Below, one piece after another: positions 41,320 to 50,131 of a stretch of 64,000 nt of DNA (position 1 is the stretch's first letter; the number at the start of each line of letters is the position of its first letter). The DNA is taken from NCBI GenBank assembly GCA_020544565.1, contig CP078014.1:3412016-3476015 (forward strand). Reading direction: 5' to 3'. Source of the DNA: Bradyrhizobiaceae bacterium (GTDB lineage: Bacteria; Pseudomonadota; Alphaproteobacteria; Rhizobiales; Xanthobacteraceae). The notes beneath the pieces are model-generated. The model had not been told where the DNA came from. It was given only the letters and a program-made list of their open reading frames with translations, and did no database searches. The translations under genes were made by a program, and so were the position numbers.

Positions 41320-41984
41320 GCAGTTCGGAAGTCGATACCGGCGACAGCGTCCATCCGGGCAAACCGGTGATCGTCGACCGTTACACCGTCGGCGCGCGCA
41401 TCAACCACTGGGTCACGGCGGTCAGCCTCGTGCTGCTCGCCTTGTCCGGCCTCGCGCTCTACAGCCCGAGCCTTTACTTCCTGACGGGCCTGTTTGGCGG
41501 CGGCCAGTGGACGCGCGCGATCCACCCGTGGATCGGCGTGGTGCTGTTCTTCTCCTTCATGGGGCTGTTCTTCCGGTTCTTCCGGTTGAACCTCTGGAGG
41601 AAGAACGACAGCGTCTGGCTGGGCCGGCTGCGCGAGGTGCTGGCTGGCGACGAGAGCAAGCTGCCTGAGGTCGGCAAGTACAATGCCGGCCAGAAGGTGG
41701 TGTTCTGGTCGATGTCGTTCCTGATCCTGATCCTGATCGTCTCCGGCGTGGTCAGCTGGGACGAGTATTTCGCCAGCTACTTCACCATTGAGCAGCGGCG
41801 GATTGCGGTGCTGGTGCATTCGGGTGCGGCGATCGCGGCGATCTGCGTGTGGATCGTTCACGTCTACGCCGGCATTTGGGTGCGCGGCACGATCGGCGCG
41901 ATGACGCGTGGTCAGGTCACCGGCGGCTGGGCCTGGCGGCACCATCGCAAGTGGCTGAAGGATCTGGTCACGACCAAGCATTGA
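41316..41984 (+). CDS. formate dehydrogenase cytochrome b (gamma) subunit
   Basis: Di-haem membrane cytochrome b that passes electrons to quinone, homologous to FdnI/FdoI. The 222 residues form four transmembrane helices with candidate haem-ligand histidines in [48 protein letters not shown] and IVHVYAGIW. It is coupled to the beta gene by ATGA and followed by a 152-base gap before fdhE. Confidence 0.94.
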   Translation: MSSSEVDTGDSVHPGKPVIVDRYTVGARINHWVTAVSLVLLALSGLALYSPSLYFLTGLFGGGQWTRAIHPWIGVVLFFSFMGLFFRFFRLNLWRKNDSVWLGRLREVLAGDESKLPEVGKYNAGQKVVFWSMSFLILILIVSGVVSWDEYFASYFTIEQRRIAVLVHSGAAIAAICVWIVHVYAGIWVRGTIGAMTRGQVTGGWAWRHHRKWLKDLVTTKH

Positions 41985-42136
41985 ACAATGCGGCGCCGGC
42001 ATGAAGCGTGCCGGCGTCGTTGAGGAACTGAGCGAGAACTAGAGACTGTGTCGAGGTGCGCTCGTCAGGCGATCGCGGTTGTGTCTTGTGCCGCCGGCCT
42101 GACGAAACCACGTGACCCGTGAGGTTCGTGAGGTGA

Positions 42137-43054
42137 ATGATGTCTAGCGTCGATCCGACTGCGCCCGATCCGTCCGCCATCAGCAACATTCCGACGCCGC
42201 CGTTCGTGCGGCTCCCCGATCCGGGCGAGTTGTTTGCGGCCCGCGCGGCGCGGTTCGCGGCGCTCGCCGAAAACCACGAGCTCGCGCCTTATCTGCGGCT
42301 GCTGTCCGGGTTGTGTCAGGCCCAGGCCGCCATTCAGGACGGACTGCCGGAGCCGGCCGCGATCTCGCCCGAAACCCTGGAGCGGGCGCGCCAGCATACC
42401 ATGCCGCCGCTCGATCGCGGTCATTTCACCGCCGATGCCGCGTTCACCGCGACGCTGGAGCGGTTGCTGGCGGCCGCGGCCGAACTCGACATGCCGGCGC
42501 AGGCCCGCGCGGCGCTCGAGAATGCGACAAAAGCCGATGCCGACGAACGCGCGCGCATGGTCGGAAACGTACTGGCGGAGGCCATTCCGGTGGAGACGCT
42601 CGCCGAGCACATCTTCATCGCCGCCGCGCTTCAGGTTCATTTCGCACGTCTGGCGGCCCGGCTCGATGCCAAAAGCCTGCAGCCGGTCGGCGATGGCGTG
42701 TGTCCGTGCTGCGGCGGCGCGCCGACCGCAACCGTGCTGGTCAACTGGCCGCGCACGCCGGGCGCGCGTTATTGTTCCTGTTCCTTGTGCGGCACGCTCT
42801 GGAACTACGTGCGCTCCAAATGCACGCTGTGCGGTTCGACCCGCAAGATCCTGTTTCAGGAGATCGAGGGCGCGGGGCACATCAAGGCGGAAACCTGCGA
42901 CGACTGTCACGGTTATATGAAAGTGTTCAATCACCAGAAGGACGATCGTCTCGATCCGGTGGCTGACGACGTCGCGACGCTGGGCCTCGATCTGCTGGTG
43001 CGCGAACTTGGTTTCAGGCGCGGTGGCGTCAATCCATTCCTGATCGGCTACTAG
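42137..43054 (+). CDS. fdhE: formate dehydrogenase accessory protein FdhE
   Basis: Maturation factor needed for active respiratory formate dehydrogenases, probably checking or helping redox state before Tat export. The 305 residues show the N-terminal FdhE region (PFVRLPDPGELFAARAARFA) and a rubredoxin-like C-terminal metal domain with CxxC pairs (CPCCGG, CSLCGTLW, CTLCGS, CDDCHGY). It sits between the structural genes and selA, ending nine bases before selA. No fdhD is seen in the window. Confidence 0.93.
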   Translation: MMSSVDPTAPDPSAISNIPTPPFVRLPDPGELFAARAARFAALAENHELAPYLRLLSGLCQAQAAIQDGLPEPAAISPETLERARQHTMPPLDRGHFTADAAFTATLERLLAAAAELDMPAQARAALENATKADADERARMVGNVLAEAIPVETLAEHIFIAAALQVHFARLAARLDAKSLQPVGDGVCPCCGGAPTATVLVNWPRTPGARYCSCSLCGTLWNYVRSKCTLCGSTRKILFQEIEGAGHIKAETCDDCHGYMKVFNHQKDDRLDPVADDVATLGLDLLVRELGFRRGGVNPFLIGY

Positions 43055-43063
43055 GAGGCCGAT

Positions 43064-44509
43064 ATGGAGTCAGGGACCTCCACCCGCAGCCGTATTCCGT
43101 CCGTCGACGAGATCCTGAAGACGCCGGCGGCGCATCAGGCGGTCGCGGGCTTCGGGCGGCCGCGCGTGGTGGAGGCGATCCGCCATGCGGCCGCCGCTGC
43201 GCGCCGCGCGATGGGTGCTGGCGAGGCTGCCGCACCCGGCGCCGAGGTTCTTGCTGCTGACATACTTGCCGCCGACGTCCTTGCCGCCAACGCCTTGGCA
43301 TGGCTCGAGGCCGACGCCCGCCCCAATGCACGGGCGGTGTTCAATCTCACCGGAACCGTGCTGCACACCAATCTCGGCCGCGCCGTCCTCGCCGAAGCGG
43401 CGATTGATGCAGCGACGGTGGCGATGCGCGAGGCGCTGGCGCTGGAATTCGATCTGGCACAGGGCAGGCGCGGCGAGCGCGATTCCATGGTCCGCGGCCT
43501 GTTGTGCGAATTGACCGGCGCCGAGGATGCGACGGTGGTGAACAACAACGCCGCCGCCGTGCTGCTGGCGCTCAACACGCTGGCCAAGGGCAAGGAAGCG
43601 ATCGTGTCGCGCGGCGAGCTGATCGAGATCGGTGGCGCGTTCCGCATGCCGGAGATCATGGCGCGCGCCGGGGTGAGACTGGTGGAGGTCGGCACCACCA
43701 ATCGCACCCACGAAAAGGATTATGCCGGGGCGATCAATCCGAAGACCGGGCTGATCCTCAAGGTGCATACGTCGAATTATCGCATCGAGGGCTTCACCAA
43801 AGCGGTCTCTGGCAAGGCCATCGCGGCGCTGGCGGGTGCGAGCCATGTACCGCTCCTGAACGATCTCGGCTCCGGCACCCTGGTCGATCTGGCGCGTTAT
43901 GGCCTGACCCACGAGCAGACCGTGGCCGAGGCGGTGTCCGAGGGCGCCGACCTCGTGACCTTCTCCGGCGACAAGCTGCTCGGCGGCCCGCAGGCCGGCT
44001 TCATCGTCGGCCGCCGGGAGTTGATCGCGCGGCTGAACCGCAATCCGATGAAGCGGGCGTTGCGGATCGACAAGATCCGCCTCGCGGCGATCGAGGCGAC
44101 GCTGCGGCTTTATCGCGATCCGGATCGGCTGGCCGAGCGCCTGCCGACATTGCGGATGATGGCGCGGCCGCTGGCCGATATCGAGGCGGCGGCGACGCGC
44201 CTCGTGCCCGCCGTCGCCGCGGCGGTGGGGCCGGACTTCGCCGCCGACGTCATCGCCTGCACCAGCCAGATCGGGTCGGGATCGTTGCCGGCGGAGGTGC
44301 TTCCGAGCGCGGGCCTCGCATTGCGCGTGGTCGGGACGCGCGGCAAGGGCCGTGCGCTGGCGGCGCTGTCTGCCGCACTGCGCGCTCTGGATCGGCCGGT
44401 CATCGGCCGGATCGAGAACGACGCCCTGATTCTCGATCTGCGCTGCCTCGAAGACGAGGCGGCGTTCGTGCGCAATCTTGCGACACTGCAGAGGGAGGAG
44501 CGGCGCTGA
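43064..44509 (+). CDS. selA: L-seryl-tRNA(Sec) selenium transferase
   Basis: PLP enzyme that converts Ser-tRNA(Sec) to Sec-tRNA(Sec) using selenophosphate. The 481 residues carry the PLP lysine K304 in TFSGDKLLGGPQAG, plus FNLTGTVLHTNLGRA (93-107) and VVNNNAAAVLLAL. Near residues 62-79 there is a short local repeat, LAADI-LAADV-LAANA-LAW, encoded by about 15-base DNA repeats, which lengthens the N-terminal domain slightly. TGATG overlap couples it to the Sel1-repeat gene. Confidence 0.95.
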   Translation: MESGTSTRSRIPSVDEILKTPAAHQAVAGFGRPRVVEAIRHAAAAARRAMGAGEAAAPGAEVLAADILAADVLAANALAWLEADARPNARAVFNLTGTVLHTNLGRAVLAEAAIDAATVAMREALALEFDLAQGRRGERDSMVRGLLCELTGAEDATVVNNNAAAVLLALNTLAKGKEAIVSRGELIEIGGAFRMPEIMARAGVRLVEVGTTNRTHEKDYAGAINPKTGLILKVHTSNYRIEGFTKAVSGKAIAALAGASHVPLLNDLGSGTLVDLARYGLTHEQTVAEAVSEGADLVTFSGDKLLGGPQAGFIVGRRELIARLNRNPMKRALRIDKIRLAAIEATLRLYRDPDRLAERLPTLRMMARPLADIEAAATRLVPAVAAAVGPDFAADVIACTSQIGSGSLPAEVLPSAGLALRVVGTRGKGRALAALSAALRALDRPVIGRIENDALILDLRCLEDEAAFVRNLATLQREERR

Positions 44510-45339
44510 TGGGCTTGCGCGGTTTCCTGACGGGCTTGCGGCCACAGCGCGGCGCGGATGCGCCGGACGAGGCTGTGGGCGAAGCCTCGGTCGCCGCGCA
44601 AATGGCGCAGGCTTACGCGGCCGCCGAGGCGCATGATTACGAATCCGCACTGGCGATCTGGGGGCCACTCGCGCATCAGGGCGTGGCGCGTGCGCAGAAC
44701 AACATCGGCAAGTGTTTCAGCGACGGGCTCGGCGTCGATCGCGACAGCGCGCTCGCCTTGCGGTGGCTGACGCTGGCGGCCGAAGGCGGCGATCCCGTCG
44801 GCCAGCGCCATCTCGCCGAGATTTATTTCAAGGGCGAGGGCGTCCCCGCCAACGCAGTCCGCGCCGCGGAATTGTACCGGATGGCGGCGGAAGGGGGCGA
44901 CGGGCCCGCGCAGGACATGCTGTCGTGGATGCTGGTCGAAGGCGAGATGATCCCCGGCGATCTGTCGGACGCCAAACGCTGGGCGGAAGCCGCGGCGGCG
45001 CAGGGCATCGTTCCCGCCATGACCCGGCTCGGCATGATGTATCACAACGCGCTCGGCGTCGAACGCGATGCCGTGGCGGCCGCGCGCTGGTGGGACAAGG
45101 CGGCCGCGCTTGGCGATGCCGATGCGCAGGCGATGCTGGGCGCGGCCTATCAACTCGGCGCCGGGGTGCCGCATGACGGGGTCGCAGCTCTGATGTGGCT
45201 GCTGCGGGCGCATGCCGGCGCCAGCCCACTGGCGGAATCCTTTATTCCCTCGACATTCGCGGCGTTGTCGGACGCGGAGATCGCTCGCGCCAGGAAACTC
45301 GCGGAACTGCCGTTGCCGCTGCCGGAACCGGTGTCATGA
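44509..45339 (+). CDS. Sel1-repeat (SLR) protein between selA and selB
   Basis: A 276-residue protein of consecutive 36-residue Sel1-like helical repeats from about residue 25 onward (ALAIWGPLAHQGVARAQNNI, LRWLTLAAEGGDPVGQRHLA, ELYRMAAEGGDGPAQDMLS, ARWWDKAAALGDADAQAMLG). No signal peptide or membrane segment, so probably a cytoplasmic scaffold binding other proteins. Overlapping junctions with selA (TGATG) and selB (ATGA) put it firmly within the selenocysteine operon. Its role in Sec synthesis or formate dehydrogenase assembly is unknown. Sel1 repeats have no relation to selenium despite the name. Confidence 0.88.
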   Translation: MGLRGFLTGLRPQRGADAPDEAVGEASVAAQMAQAYAAAEAHDYESALAIWGPLAHQGVARAQNNIGKCFSDGLGVDRDSALALRWLTLAAEGGDPVGQRHLAEIYFKGEGVPANAVRAAELYRMAAEGGDGPAQDMLSWMLVEGEMIPGDLSDAKRWAEAAAAQGIVPAMTRLGMMYHNALGVERDAVAAARWWDKAAALGDADAQAMLGAAYQLGAGVPHDGVAALMWLLRAHAGASPLAESFIPSTFAALSDAEIARARKLAELPLPLPEPVS

Positions 45340-47435
45340 TCGTCGGGACCGCAGGACATATCGATCACGGCAAGACCTCGCTGGTGCGGGCGCTCACCGG
45401 CGTCGATACCGACCGCCTGAAGGAGGAGAAGGCGCGCGGCATCTCGGTCGATCTCGGCTTTGCCTATCTGCCGGTGCCGGACGGCGGCATTCTCGGTTTT
45501 GTCGACGTGCCGGGACACGAGCGGTTCGTGCACAACATGCTCGCCGGCGCGACCGGCATCGACTTCGTGCTGCTGGTGATCGCGGCCGACGACGGCGTCA
45601 TGCCGCAGACCATCGAACACCTTGCGATCGTCAATCTGCTCGGCATCGGCGCGGGCGCAGTGGCGATCACCAAGTCCGATCTGGTGGATAAAGATCGTCT
45701 CGCCGAAGTCCGCGTCGAGATCGCCAACCTGCTGGCCGCGACGGCGCTGCGCGATGCGCCGATGTTTCCGGTGTCGAGCGCGACCGGCGCGGGCATCGCG
45801 GAGCTGCGCGCGCATCTGTTCGCGGCGGCGACGGCGTGGTCGGGCCGCTCGGCGCAAGGCCGTTTCCGCCTCGCGGTCGATCGCTCCTTCACCCTGCCGG
45901 GTGCGGGCACGGTGGTGACGGGAACGGTGCTGTCCGGCAGCGTCGCGGTCGGTGATCAGGTTGTCGTCAGCCCGTCGGGAAAGACGGCGCGGGTGCGGGC
46001 GATCCACGCGCAGAACCGCGCCGCCGAGCGCGGCCAGGCGGGAGACCGCTGCGCGCTCAATCTCGCCGGCGAGGAGATCAGCAAGGACGCGCTCCATCGC
46101 GGCGACGTGGTGCTCGATCCCGTGCTGCATGCGCCGGCCAGCCGGATCGATGCGACCTTGCAGGTGCTTGCGTCCGAAATCCGGCCGCTCAGTCAGTGGA
46201 TGCCGGTGCGGCTGCATCATGCCGCCTCTGAGGTGGGCGCGCGCGTGGTGCTGCTCGGCGACGGCCCGGTGCTGCCGGGCGGCGAGGATTTCGTTCAACT
46301 GGTGACGGATGAGCCGATCGTCGCCGCGGTCGGCGATCGCTTCGTGCTGCGCGACACCACCGCGCAGCGCACCATCGGCGGCGGCCGTTTTGTCGATCTA
46401 CGCGCGCCCGCGCGCAAGCGGCGCACGGCGGAGCGCCTGATGCAACTCGCGGCAAGCGCGCTGCCGAGCCCGGAGAAGAGCCTGTCGGCGCTGCTGGACG
46501 CCTCCGGCTATCTCGATTTCGATGCCTTCGTGCGCGACCGTGCGCTGTCGGCGGCTGAGCGCGAGAGCCTGATCCAGCATCTCAGTCTGTTGCGGCTGGC
46601 GACGCCGAAGGCCGAATTCGTGATCGCGCCGCCGGCGTGGCTGCGCCTGAAGACCGCGATCGAGGCGACGCTGACGACGTTCCACACCGATTTTCCCAAT
46701 CTGCCGGGTATCGGGCTCGAACGGCTGCGGCTGCAGCTCGAACCGCGGCTGCCGACGCCGGTGTTCGTCGCGTTGCTGCAGGGGCTTGCGCGCCGCAAGG
46801 AGATTTCGCTCGACGGCGCCTGGGTTCGCTTGCCCGGTCACGAGGTGCGGCTGTCGCCGGCCGACGAAGTGCTGTGGGACAAGGTGGGCGGTTACATCGG
46901 CGGCGAGGGGCGCTTCCGGCCGCCGCGCGTGCGCGACATCGCCGGCTACACGGGCGTCGCCGAGCCGGAGGTGCGCCGCATCTTCAAGCTGATGGGCCGG
47001 ATGGGCAAAGTGGACGAGATGGCCCACGATCACTTCTTCCTGCGCGACACCGTCGCCGAGATCGTGCGGATCATGACCGAGGTGGCCGCCGGCGCGGACG
47101 GCGGCTGGTTCACCGCGGCGCAGTTGCGCGATCAACTGGACAATGGCCGCAAGGTTGCGATCCAGATGCTCGAATTCTTCGACCGGCACGGCGTGACCAT
47201 TCGCCACGGCGATTTGCGGCGCGTGAACAAACACCGGCTTGATCTGTTCGGCCAACCATCGAATGAGTTGTCGACGTCGGATAAAGTTGCCAAGATCGAA
47301 ACCAACGGAAGAGCATCGTTCCCGGTGGGGCGTCCGGACTTCAAATCCGGGAAGGGCCGCGAGACGGTCCTTGGTGGGTTCGACTCCCATTCTCTTCCGC
47401 CAAATCCCCTCCCGCCGAAACTGGGTGCGCAATGA
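45336..47435 (+). CDS. selB: selenocysteine-specific elongation factor SelB
   Basis: GTPase that carries Sec-tRNA to UGA codons by binding the SECIS hairpin. The EF-Tu-like part has G1 GHIDHGKT (7-14), G3 DVPGHE and G4 TKSD, followed by two beta-barrels; the C-terminal half holds winged-helix domains (e.g. [40 protein letters not shown]) ending near residue 645 at KHRLDLFG. The frame continues through the whole tRNA-Sec gene to TGA 47433-47435, giving 699 residues, longer than usual. The stop overlaps the ATG of the next gene. Start ATG 45336 is coupled to the Sel1 gene. Confidence 0.94.
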   Translation: MIVGTAGHIDHGKTSLVRALTGVDTDRLKEEKARGISVDLGFAYLPVPDGGILGFVDVPGHERFVHNMLAGATGIDFVLLVIAADDGVMPQTIEHLAIVNLLGIGAGAVAITKSDLVDKDRLAEVRVEIANLLAATALRDAPMFPVSSATGAGIAELRAHLFAAATAWSGRSAQGRFRLAVDRSFTLPGAGTVVTGTVLSGSVAVGDQVVVSPSGKTARVRAIHAQNRAAERGQAGDRCALNLAGEEISKDALHRGDVVLDPVLHAPASRIDATLQVLASEIRPLSQWMPVRLHHAASEVGARVVLLGDGPVLPGGEDFVQLVTDEPIVAAVGDRFVLRDTTAQRTIGGGRFVDLRAPARKRRTAERLMQLAASALPSPEKSLSALLDASGYLDFDAFVRDRALSAAERESLIQHLSLLRLATPKAEFVIAPPAWLRLKTAIEATLTTFHTDFPNLPGIGLERLRLQLEPRLPTPVFVALLQGLARRKEISLDGAWVRLPGHEVRLSPADEVLWDKVGGYIGGEGRFRPPRVRDIAGYTGVAEPEVRRIFKLMGRMGKVDEMAHDHFFLRDTVAEIVRIMTEVAAGADGGWFTAAQLRDQLDNGRKVAIQMLEFFDRHGVTIRHGDLRRVNKHRLDLFGQPSNELSTSDKVAKIETNGRASFPVGRPDFKSGKGRETVLGGFDSHSLPPNPLPPKLGAQ
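47307..47402 (+). tRNA. selC: tRNA-Sec (UCA)
   Basis: A 96-base tRNA with acceptor GGAAGAG/CTCTTCC, anticodon stem CCGGA/TCCGG around CTTCAAA giving anticodon TCA (47341-47343), the long variable arm of tRNA-Sec (GGGCCGCGAGACGGTCC) and the T-loop TTCGACT, ending GCCA with CCA encoded. It closely follows the E. coli selC pattern. It lies on the same strand as selB and entirely inside its 3' reading frame. Confidence 0.96.
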
Positions 47436-47926
47436 CGACGCAACAGCTTGCCGCTTTTCTCGACGGCTTCGAGCGCTCCGCGCATGCGGCGAGCGTCACC
47501 GAGGAAAACTATCAGCGCGAAGCCGCGGCTCGCCTCAAGCAACTCGCGGAAGAACGAGCCTTCGGCTTTCGCAGGCTCAATCTGATGCGGACTGTGGTGG
47601 CGGCGATCCGGGAGTGCGAGAGTGAGGATGACGCCGTCGTCAAGGGTTCGGCGGCGTTCCTGCATGAAGTCGGCTGGTCGGCCGAGAACGAATCCCAGCA
47701 GGAGGCGCTGGAGAAATTTCAGCCGGTCATCCGCGCCTGCTGGCAGATGAAGCAGGCGGACGCCGAGAGTGAGCCGGACGGCGGGGCAAAGCCCGCAGCG
47801 AATCCGGACGATATCGGCCAGCAGTTGAGCGAGTTCGAAAACTGGTTCGGCAAGGCGCGCAACGGCCCATTTCTCAGCGTGCTCGAGCGGGAGATCATGG
47901 AGCTGCCGCTTGTCGAAACCTGCTAG
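47432..47926 (+). CDS. unrecognised protein in the selenocysteine locus (164 aa)
   Basis: I do not recognise this family. The product is mainly helical and charged (LKQLAEERAFGFRRLNLMRT, EDDAVVKGSAAFLHEVGW), has no membrane segment or signal, and has only two cysteines (one the C-terminal residue). Its ATG overlaps the selB stop (ATGA) and no good ribosome-binding site precedes it, so its translation probably depends on selB readthrough of the selC region. It overlaps the next gene by 17 bases. Context suggests an accessory role in formate dehydrogenase or Sec metabolism, but that is inference. Confidence 0.65.
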   Translation: MTTQQLAAFLDGFERSAHAASVTEENYQREAAARLKQLAEERAFGFRRLNLMRTVVAAIRECESEDDAVVKGSAAFLHEVGWSAENESQQEALEKFQPVIRACWQMKQADAESEPDGGAKPAANPDDIGQQLSEFENWFGKARNGPFLSVLEREIMELPLVETC

Positions 47927-48317
47927 ACGACACAAGAAGCTGGACGATTTCCTGTTCGACGACTGGGTCGTCAAGGAATATCGGCGCACCAAAGGGTTCA
48001 CCGCCCTGATCCTGCTGGTCTCCACCGCCGATCTCGGCGTCGTGCCGCTGCGCTCGACGTTCACCCATGTGATCGGCGACGAACTCAACTGGCATCAGTT
48101 CAGCATGCTGATGCGCGGCGCGGGCGTGGCATGGGACGGAGTGCTGATCATGCCGGTCAGCGATGAGAACGGCGGACCGATCGAGGATCACCGCGCGGCG
48201 GAGGAATTGCGCGCGCTGGAGGATCGCGTCAACGAGGACCGCATGGTCGTCAACGAAGGGCACTTCTTCGACACCTGGGGCCGCCGCATGAAGGTCGAAC
48301 CCGCCACGGCGAATTGA
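47910..48317 (+). CDS. unrecognised protein in the selenocysteine locus (135 aa)
   Basis: A 135-residue, cysteine-free, probably soluble protein starting at TTG 47910, with GGAG about eight bases upstream; no ATG is available near the start. Recognisable features are only compositional: KLDDFLFDDWVVKEYRRT, a hydrophobic core segment GFTALILLVSTADLGVVPL, and an acidic/aromatic end (EGHFFDTWGRRMKVEP). It overlaps the preceding gene and is convergent with selD, three bases apart. Likely the last gene of the fdn-sel transcript. Function unknown. Confidence 0.62.
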   Translation: MSKPARRHKKLDDFLFDDWVVKEYRRTKGFTALILLVSTADLGVVPLRSTFTHVIGDELNWHQFSMLMRGAGVAWDGVLIMPVSDENGGPIEDHRAAEELRALEDRVNEDRMVVNEGHFFDTWGRRMKVEPATAN

Positions 48318-48320
48318 ACC

Positions 48321-49370
48321 TCACGCCGTGACGCGAATCTCGGGCGGCCCGGCTTCGGTGTGGCCGACGATTCGCGCGGCGCCGTAGCCGGCGTGCCGGA
48401 TCGCCTCCAGCAATGCATCGGCCTTGTCGGCGGCGCAGGCGATCAGCAGTCCGCCCGAGGTCTGCGGATCCACCAGCAGGTTGCGCTGCCAGTCGGGGAA
48501 GCTGTCCGGCAGGCGGATCGCGTCGCCATAGCTGGCCCAGTTCCGGGTCGACGCTCCGGTGACGCGACCGCTTTGCGAAAACTGCGCCGCTTGCGCGAAC
48601 AGCGGCACATCGCCCGCCTTCAGCGCCACCGTGAGCCCGGAGCCGCGCGCCATTTCCAGCGCGTGGCCGAGCAGGCCGAAGCCGGTGACGTCGGTGATGG
48701 CATGCACGGCATCGTCGCCGGACAGCTCACCGCCGATGCGATTGAGTTGCGTGGTCGAGGCCAGCATCTCGGCATAACCTTCGCCGGACAGTTCGCCGTT
48801 CTTGATCGCGGCGGAATAGACGCCGACGCCGATGGCCTTGGTCAGGATCAGCGCGTCGCCGGGTCGCGCGCCGCTGTTGCGGCGCACCTGCTCGGGGCGG
48901 CAGAGGCCGATCACCGCGAGGCCGTAGATCGGTTCCGGCGCATCGATGGAGTGGCCGCCCGCGACCGGAATTCCGGCCGTGGCGCAGACGGCGTTGCCGC
49001 CGGCGATGATCTTGCGCACGTCTTCAACGGAGATCTTGCTGAGCGGCATGCCGAGGATCGCCAGCGCCATGATCGGCTTGGCGCCCATGGCGTAGATGTC
49101 GGAGATCGCGTTGGTCGCGGCGATGCGGCCGAAATCGAACGGATCGTCCACGACCGGCATGAAGAAATCGGTGGTGGCGACCACGCAGGTGGCGTCATCG
49201 ACCTGCCACACCGCGGCGTCGTCGCCGGTCTCGACGCCGACCAATAGCTGGCGGAACGGTGCCGCCGCCGGCTGGTTGGCGAGCAGTTCCTGCAGCACGG
49301 AGGGCGCGAGCTTGCAGCCGCAGCCCCCGCCATGGGCCAGGCTGGTCAGGCGCGGAAGGGGGGCGTTCAT
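48321..49370 (-). CDS. selD: selenophosphate synthase (selenide, water dikinase)
   Basis: Makes selenophosphate from selenide and ATP, the selenium donor for SelA. The 349 residues show the N-terminal catalytic motif GGGCGCK (residues about 14-20) with Cys at the position that is Sec in some SelD proteins, the AIRS-type core ([39 protein letters not shown]) and the C-terminal [14 protein letters not shown] 49370 follows GGAG. It is convergent to the fdn-sel operon, so it has its own promoter upstream around 49371-49450. Confidence 0.96.
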   Translation of the reverse strand: MNAPLPRLTSLAHGGGCGCKLAPSVLQELLANQPAAAPFRQLLVGVETGDDAAVWQVDDATCVVATTDFFMPVVDDPFDFGRIAATNAISDIYAMGAKPIMALAILGMPLSKISVEDVRKIIAGGNAVCATAGIPVAGGHSIDAPEPIYGLAVIGLCRPEQVRRNSGARPGDALILTKAIGVGVYSAAIKNGELSGEGYAEMLASTTQLNRIGGELSGDDAVHAITDVTGFGLLGHALEMARGSGLTVALKAGDVPLFAQAAQFSQSGRVTGASTRNWASYGDAIRLPDSFPDWQRNLLVDPQTSGGLLIACAADKADALLEAIRHAGYGAARIVGHTEAGPPEIRVTA

Positions 49371-49660
49371 TGTCGGGTCTCCTCGCGATTGCGCCGCGCA
49401 GCGGCAGCCTCAACCGTCATCCCGCGCACTGCGCGGAGCGGAGAGCGACAAATATCGAGAGCGGATTATAGGGTGGATCGCGGACGACGCAAACCGCCCG
49501 AAGCCGGCCGACAGATCGCCCAGCCGCTGCGACTTCTCCGCAACGGCGGACCTTGCCGATCGCTGTTATCAGGAATCATATGCGTCATCGAAGTCAGGCG
49601 TAGACTTGTCGCGTTGATCGGGAATTGCGCGGCGAACCGTTCCGTCGGGCGAACAACCAT

Positions 49661-49990
49661 ATGGCCTGTTCACCGAGAGCGGCGGCGCTGGATGAACTCG
49701 CCGCGTTGATCGCGGCCATCGACTCGCCGAGACCGATCCACATCGTCCTCGACGGCCGGACGGCATCCGGCGAGACCACCCTTGCGGACGGCCGGGGGCC
49801 TCAGCGCGAGAAAATTGGCGCGTGGTTCCTGATTTTTCAAATCAGCCAGGCCGGTGTCGAGAGGGCAGGGCCGATCGCGCCGGGCGCGGACGATTCAAAA
49901 TGCTCCGTCCGAACCGATGCATATCAAAGTATTTACAAAAGTCAGAATATCAGTTCAATTGAAAGAGTTTTCGGCGAATATTCCAGTTAA
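49661..49990 (+). pseudogene. fragment of a P-loop (uridine-kinase-like) gene
   Basis: Residues from ATG 49661 read LDELAALIAAIDSPRPIHIV, LDGRTASGETTLAD, very like the N-terminus of uridine-kinase-type P-loop proteins (usually GRSASGKTTLA). The essential P-loop lysine is Glu here, and similarity stops right after the P-loop. The remaining frame to 49990 runs into AT-richer sequence with no family features. I interpret it as a dead gene fragment in the selD-ABC transporter gap (49371-50131), in which I see no other gene. Confidence 0.5.
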
Positions 49991-50131
49991 TATGTGAAGA
50001 TTGAACGTTTTTTGCAGTGATAGGATTTGTTTTGCTAAAGAAGGACGAAAGTGTCTTCGGTGGCGGCGAAAGCCTGCATAATGAATGATAGCGGTCCGCA
50101 GGCCGCAGTAATTGCAAAAGGGGGAATTTGA

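Noticed and set aside
47132..48088. Long minus-strand frame with [16 protein letters not shown]
   Set aside because: It is antisense to tRNA-Sec, the selB end and the two small genes; the peptide comes from the tRNA sequence.
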